Assembly: GCA_942491115.1 (NCBI GenBank)
Contig: CALNZV010000001.1
Span: 434,001-498,000, forward strand
From: CALNZV01 sp942491115
GTDB lineage: Bacteria; Desulfobacterota; Desulfobacteria; Desulfobacterales; UBA5852
Length of the DNA stretch: 64,000 bases
Reading direction: 5' to 3'
Positions 60,910 through 64,000 of this stretch are shown piece by piece (position 1 is the stretch's first letter; every line of letters starts with the position of its first letter). The notes below the pieces were generated by a model, which was not told the DNA's origin, did not search any database, and was given only the letters and a program-made list of their open reading frames with translations. A program made the position numbers and the translations under genes.

Positions 60910-61896
60910 TCAGCTATCGGACTGCTGGATATCGGCCTTGTTCTTGAGGCTTTCCATGTAGGCTTCAAACCGCTCTCGTCTGTCATCCTGAACCAGCATT
61001 CGGGCGATGTCGGCCTCGGCATCCTTGTAGGCAACGGTTTCCTCAGACTTTCGGTCCGTCACCCGAATCAGATGCAGCCCGAAATCGGTCTGAACGACGG
61101 GGCTCGTCTCACCTGATTTCAGGGTAAAGGCGGCGTCCTCAAAGGGTTTGACCATTTTCCCCCGGGTAAAAAACCCCAAGTCTCCGCCCTTAACGTTGCT
61201 TGGGCCTTCTGAATGGGTCTTGGCCAACTCGGCGAAATCTTCTCCGGCATCGAGCTTTTCCTCAATATCCTTTATCTTCTTATTGGCTTCGGATGTGGTT
61301 TCCGGGTCGGCGTCGGGCTCGAGTTTGATCAGGATGTGGCTTGCCCTGACGGACTCTGGCGAGGTGAACATCTCCGGGTTGTCGGCGTAGAATTTTTCTT
61401 TATCCGCCTCCGTCGGGTCCTCTCCAATGGGTACTTCCTTTTCGAGAAGTGTTTGAATCGCCTGCCGCCGCTCGAGCTTCTCGCGAAGATCCTCCCCTGT
61501 CATCTGCCGCTGTTCCAAGGCGTTGTCGAACTCTTCCTCACTGGGAAACTGGCTTTTGATTCGCTCGATTTCACCGTTGACCTGGTCGCTCGACACCTGA
61601 ATGCCCTGTTTTTTACTTTCCTGGACCAGCAGCTCTTCGTTGATGAGAGAATCGATGACCTGCTTTCTGAGCAGCATCCCCTGGATGCCGGACGGCGTCT
61701 GGCCTGCCGCAGCCATTCTCTCCATGGCGGCCTGGAATTCGCTATCAAAGGTCTGGCGAGTGATGGGGGTCCCATTGACAACGGCGATGGTGTCGGTTTC
61801 GGCAGCCGGGGAATCCTGGGCCGTACCGGTTACCGGGCCTGCAAGGAGGCAAGCGGCAGCCATCACTGCCGTTGTTAATCGGAAAAGAGTGGTCAT
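60910..61896 (-). CDS. SurA/PpiC-type peptidyl-prolyl isomerase, exported
   Basis: The 328-residue protein has a signal peptide (MTTLFRLTTAVMAAACLLAG), a SurA-N-like helical region (IDSLINEELLVQESKKQGIQ near residue 80, SQFPSEEEFDNALEQRQMTG) and a parvulin domain with VRASHILIKLEPDADPET near 180 and KGGDLGFFTRGKMVKPFEDA near 240. It should act as periplasmic chaperone and proline isomerase in outer-membrane protein folding. AGGAG lies 7 bases before the ATG at 61896. A longer frame from 61980 contains no signal peptide. Confidence 0.93.
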   Translation of the reverse strand: MTTLFRLTTAVMAAACLLAGPVTGTAQDSPAAETDTIAVVNGTPITRQTFDSEFQAAMERMAAAGQTPSGIQGMLLRKQVIDSLINEELLVQESKKQGIQVSSDQVNGEIERIKSQFPSEEEFDNALEQRQMTGEDLREKLERRQAIQTLLEKEVPIGEDPTEADKEKFYADNPEMFTSPESVRASHILIKLEPDADPETTSEANKKIKDIEEKLDAGEDFAELAKTHSEGPSNVKGGDLGFFTRGKMVKPFEDAAFTLKSGETSPVVQTDFGLHLIRVTDRKSEETVAYKDAEADIARMLVQDDRRERFEAYMESLKNKADIQQSDS

Positions 61897-62258
61897 GGTT
61901 GTTCTCCTGTTTTGAAATGGTAGCCTATCGTGGCGGCATGTGATCGACAACGGCGACTGATCAAGCAACCAGAAAGCCATTCGCGATAGAACATCCTCCG
62001 TTGCAGTCGATACCTATTACAATCCATAAGGACGGCGACTCACGGTCCTTGCCGTGGACCTTATCATCAGAATAATTTTGAATGGTCTCATACTTCAAAG
62101 TCAATTGCAATCCGCAACTCCAGGCCTCTTCACCCCAACGGCGCCGGTCTGGATCCGACGTCTCCGCCTTGAAGCCTGTCAAAGGAATGGTTACCCGTAT
62201 AGGACTTATTGGCAGAAGGGTGGACACCAGGACCGTTCTTCATCGAGAGGCCTTCACC
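61897..62258. other. Divergent intergenic stretch
   Basis: It separates the PpiC gene (minus) from the Tat-signal metallo-beta-lactamase gene (plus) and should hold both promoters. AT-rich sequence near 62060-62110 is the best place for the plus promoter. Open frames that start at 62082 and 62187 are in frame with the downstream gene but add a segment that breaks the Tat signal; no other gene was seen. Confidence 0.45.
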
Positions 62259-63401
62259 GTGACCCGCAGGGGATTCATCTACCGACTCTTCCAGGGATTC
62301 AAACTGGCTGCGATTATGGGCAGTGGTCTAGCCTGCGCCCGAAGCGGTGCCTCTTCCGGGAAACGGGATCGTGGCGGAGAGCAGCCCTTCATCCCCCTGA
62401 ATGGGAAAAGCCTCAAATCCATCGCCCGAAGCAAACAGCACCACGGGGGCGAGCGGTTTATCAACCCCTTCAGCTCGGTGCCCAAGGGGGACATGCTCCG
62501 GGTCCTCAGATGGAAGCTCTTTGCCGAAAACCCTTTCAGGACCCATTACCACGCCGAACCCGTCACTCCCGTGACCATCGACTGGGAGGACTGGTCCACC
62601 CTGTCGGGGTTGTCCGTCACCTTCATCAAGCATGCCTCCGTCTATATACGTGACAGGGGCTTCAAGATCCTGCTCGACCCGGTCTTTGACGACATGTTTT
62701 GGGGGATCAAAGACTTCAGCCCCCTTCAGTTTCCAGTCGGTCGCATTCCCGATCCAGACCTCATTTTGATCACCCACGGCCACTATGATCATCTCAATAC
62801 GGAAACCTTGTCCCGTTTCCCCAGATCCACCCGGATCGTCACCCCTCTCGGTTACGATGATATTTTTGGCACCCTGGGCTTTAGACACCGCAGCCAACTT
62901 GACTGGTTTGACAGGTTGACCATCGGCGGCGTCGAAATCACCCTGCTGCCATGCAACCACTGGACCATGAGAAACCCCCTTGAGGGACCCAATACCTCCC
63001 TGTGGGGCTCCTACCTGTTGAGAACCCGAAGTGGGGCCAACCTTTATCTCTCCGGTGATACCGGCTATTTTGACGGCTTCGATCAAATAGGTGACATGGT
63101 GGACATCGATCTGGCTGTTTTCAATGTCGGCGCTTACGAGCCCAGATGGATGATGGCCGCCAGTCATGCGAACCCTCAGGAGATCGTCAGCGCGTTTCAG
63201 GCACTGAAGGCCCGCAACCTCATGATCGCCCATTGGGGAACCTATCGATTGGGCGATGAGCCGGTTCATTTCCCCCCGATCGATATGGCCAATGCCATGG
63301 ATGAAATCGGCCTGGGCCATAGGCTGATTCGGGTGGACCATGGCGATACCCTCCGCTTGGACGGCTCAGGAGGCCACCGAATCACCCCGCAGCGATCCTG
63401 A
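62259..63401 (+). CDS. Exported metallo-beta-lactamase-fold hydrolase (NAPE-PLD/UlaG-like) with Tat lipoprotein signal
   Basis: Starting at the GTG at 62259 the 380-residue protein begins VTRRGFIYRLFQGFKLAAIM and GSGLAC, a twin-arginine motif (TRRGFI) then a hydrophobic stretch and a lipobox-like Cys. The catalytic domain follows: FIKHASVYIRDRGFKILLDP, the metal motif LILITHGHYDHLNTE near residue 168, EITLLPCNHWTMRNPLEGP and LYLSGDTGYFDGFDQIG near 265. This is the beta-lactamase branch with phospholipase-D-like and L-ascorbate-6-phosphate lactonase members. GAGG lies 8 bases before the GTG. A phospholipid substrate at the membrane surface is an inference. Confidence 0.8.
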   Translation: MTRRGFIYRLFQGFKLAAIMGSGLACARSGASSGKRDRGGEQPFIPLNGKSLKSIARSKQHHGGERFINPFSSVPKGDMLRVLRWKLFAENPFRTHYHAEPVTPVTIDWEDWSTLSGLSVTFIKHASVYIRDRGFKILLDPVFDDMFWGIKDFSPLQFPVGRIPDPDLILITHGHYDHLNTETLSRFPRSTRIVTPLGYDDIFGTLGFRHRSQLDWFDRLTIGGVEITLLPCNHWTMRNPLEGPNTSLWGSYLLRTRSGANLYLSGDTGYFDGFDQIGDMVDIDLAVFNVGAYEPRWMMAASHANPQEIVSAFQALKARNLMIAHWGTYRLGDEPVHFPPIDMANAMDEIGLGHRLIRVDHGDTLRLDGSGGHRITPQRS

Positions 63402-63483
63402 CCCCCTGGCCATGCCCCGTTTATCCTTCGAATCGGTCGTTCCCCGCCACCGTGTGCCCGATGGATCATTTTAGGATGAGGGG

Positions 63484-63912
63484 TCATCCGTCATCACCGC
63501 CCTTAACCCGTCGCCTCGTCTGTTTAATGGCGCTGCGGCGCCGCTTGGCGGCAAGCATTCTCTCTCTGGAGGCTCGGGTCGGACGGGTGCGGCGACGCTT
63601 TGTCCGAGGGGTTGACGCCGATACGATCAGTTCAATCAGTCGACTCAAGGCATCCCTCCGATTGAGTTCCTGGCTCCGGTAGCGACCGGCACGAATCACC
63701 AATTCTCCCCGGTTATTGATGCGCTTTCCGGCAACCTCCACCAGGCGAGCTTTAACCGAATCGGTCAGGGATGGGGATCGGACCAGATCAAATCGAAGTT
63801 GAACAGCGGTGGCCACCTTGTTCACATGCTGCCCACCGGGTCCTGATGCACGGATATGGTCGAAGTGGACTTCGGTGTCGTCGATGGCAATATCAGGGGT
63901 AATGCGAATCAT
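63484..63912 (-). CDS. arfB: Alternative ribosome-rescue factor ArfB
   Basis: The 142-residue protein has the release-factor GGQ domain near its N terminus (HIRASGPGGQHVNKVATAVQ, GGQ at residues 26-28) and a basic, Arg/Lys-rich C-terminal tail (PRTKRRRTRPTRASRERM, KRRRSAIKQTRRRVKGG) that enters the empty mRNA channel. It releases peptides from ribosomes stalled without a stop codon. The ATG at 63912 (MIRITPDIAI) fits the family start; the frame extends to an earlier ATG at 63948. The gene ends near the window edge and is complete. Confidence 0.92.
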   Translation of the reverse strand: MIRITPDIAIDDTEVHFDHIRASGPGGQHVNKVATAVQLRFDLVRSPSLTDSVKARLVEVAGKRINNRGELVIRAGRYRSQELNRRDALSRLIELIVSASTPRTKRRRTRPTRASRERMLAAKRRRSAIKQTRRRVKGGDDG

Positions 63913-64000
63913 GTCGGCAACCAGGACATCGGTTTTTAGAGAGAACATAAAGACCGCGCGGAAGCGGTGTCACTTCGTGTCATCGGATACCGACTACCCA

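Noticed and set aside
62328..63341. 337-codon minus-strand frame opposite the metallo-beta-lactamase gene
   Set aside because: Antisense shadow; the plus-strand frame has all catalytic motifs.

Overview
The window reads as a GC-rich chromosomal segment of a strictly or facultatively anaerobic bacterium, most likely a sulfate-reducing member of the Desulfobacterota (Desulfosarcina/Desulfobacter-like). This is an inference from the kinds of proteins present: PduO-type cobalamin adenosyltransferase, a pterin-binding corrinoid-type methyltransferase, a second type of TrpB, an acidic 4Fe-4S ferredoxin, bacteriohemerythrin, Cys-rich small proteins and a six-helix sensor followed by a coiled coil. 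No rRNA, tRNA or CRISPR array was seen, so taxonomy rests on protein character only.

Layout. Positions 1-14 kb are a loose mixture of small accessory genes (acetyltransferase, GT4 glycosyltransferase, tautomerase, VOC protein, DCC protein, RidA, ABM, DUF4124, YqeY, U32 peptidase) interrupted by long intergenic stretches, a decayed lipoprotein gene and two copies of a short transposon-like repeat, one of which carries an IS30-family insertion sequence. 15-29 kb is housekeeping and mostly on the minus strand: gyrA-gpsA-radC-small Cys protein-pgk-TVP38 form one probable operon, der-rarA-CBS another, with an AI-2E-type membrane protein and a thiolase between. 29.5-41 kb is mainly plus strand: Rrf2 regulator, gamma-glutamylcyclotransferase-like protein, DDAH-like protein, a DUF1189-like membrane protein, glutamine amidotransferase, thioesterase, cobalamin adenosyltransferase, flavin/NAD reductase, trpB2, a PAS-PP2C phosphatase and a large GNAT. 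41.2-42.1 kb is a scrap region holding fragments of a LysE exporter and a SIR2-domain protein on either side of a truncated repeat. 42.3-52.6 kb has purB, pepF, pepD, an acyltransferase/nucleoside hydrolase pair, a GatZ/KbaZ-like protein and a fused double CDP-alcohol phosphatidyltransferase. 52.7-64 kb contains small enzymes (YchJ, nitroreductase, hydrolases, OsmC, ferredoxin, PpiC, two metallo-beta-lactamase-fold proteins, ArfB), several visibly broken genes and a candidate structured RNA.

The strongest non-gene signal is a family of 261-bp elements, three full-length and one truncated, bounded by TA and matching inverted ends (TAGCCCG..TATGTCA). They look like non-autonomous (MITE-like) elements; no transposase for them is in the window. 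The copy at 11.5 kb is split by an IS30 element, and removing the IS together with one ATG restores exactly 261 bp. Around these elements and elsewhere there are at least six decayed genes: a frameshifted PEBP-like lipoprotein, a LysE fragment, a SIR2 fragment, a membrane protein with TGA at codon 19, a bacteriohemerythrin with two in-frame TAA codons, and a CoA-transferase fragment. No complete defence system or biosynthetic cluster was found.
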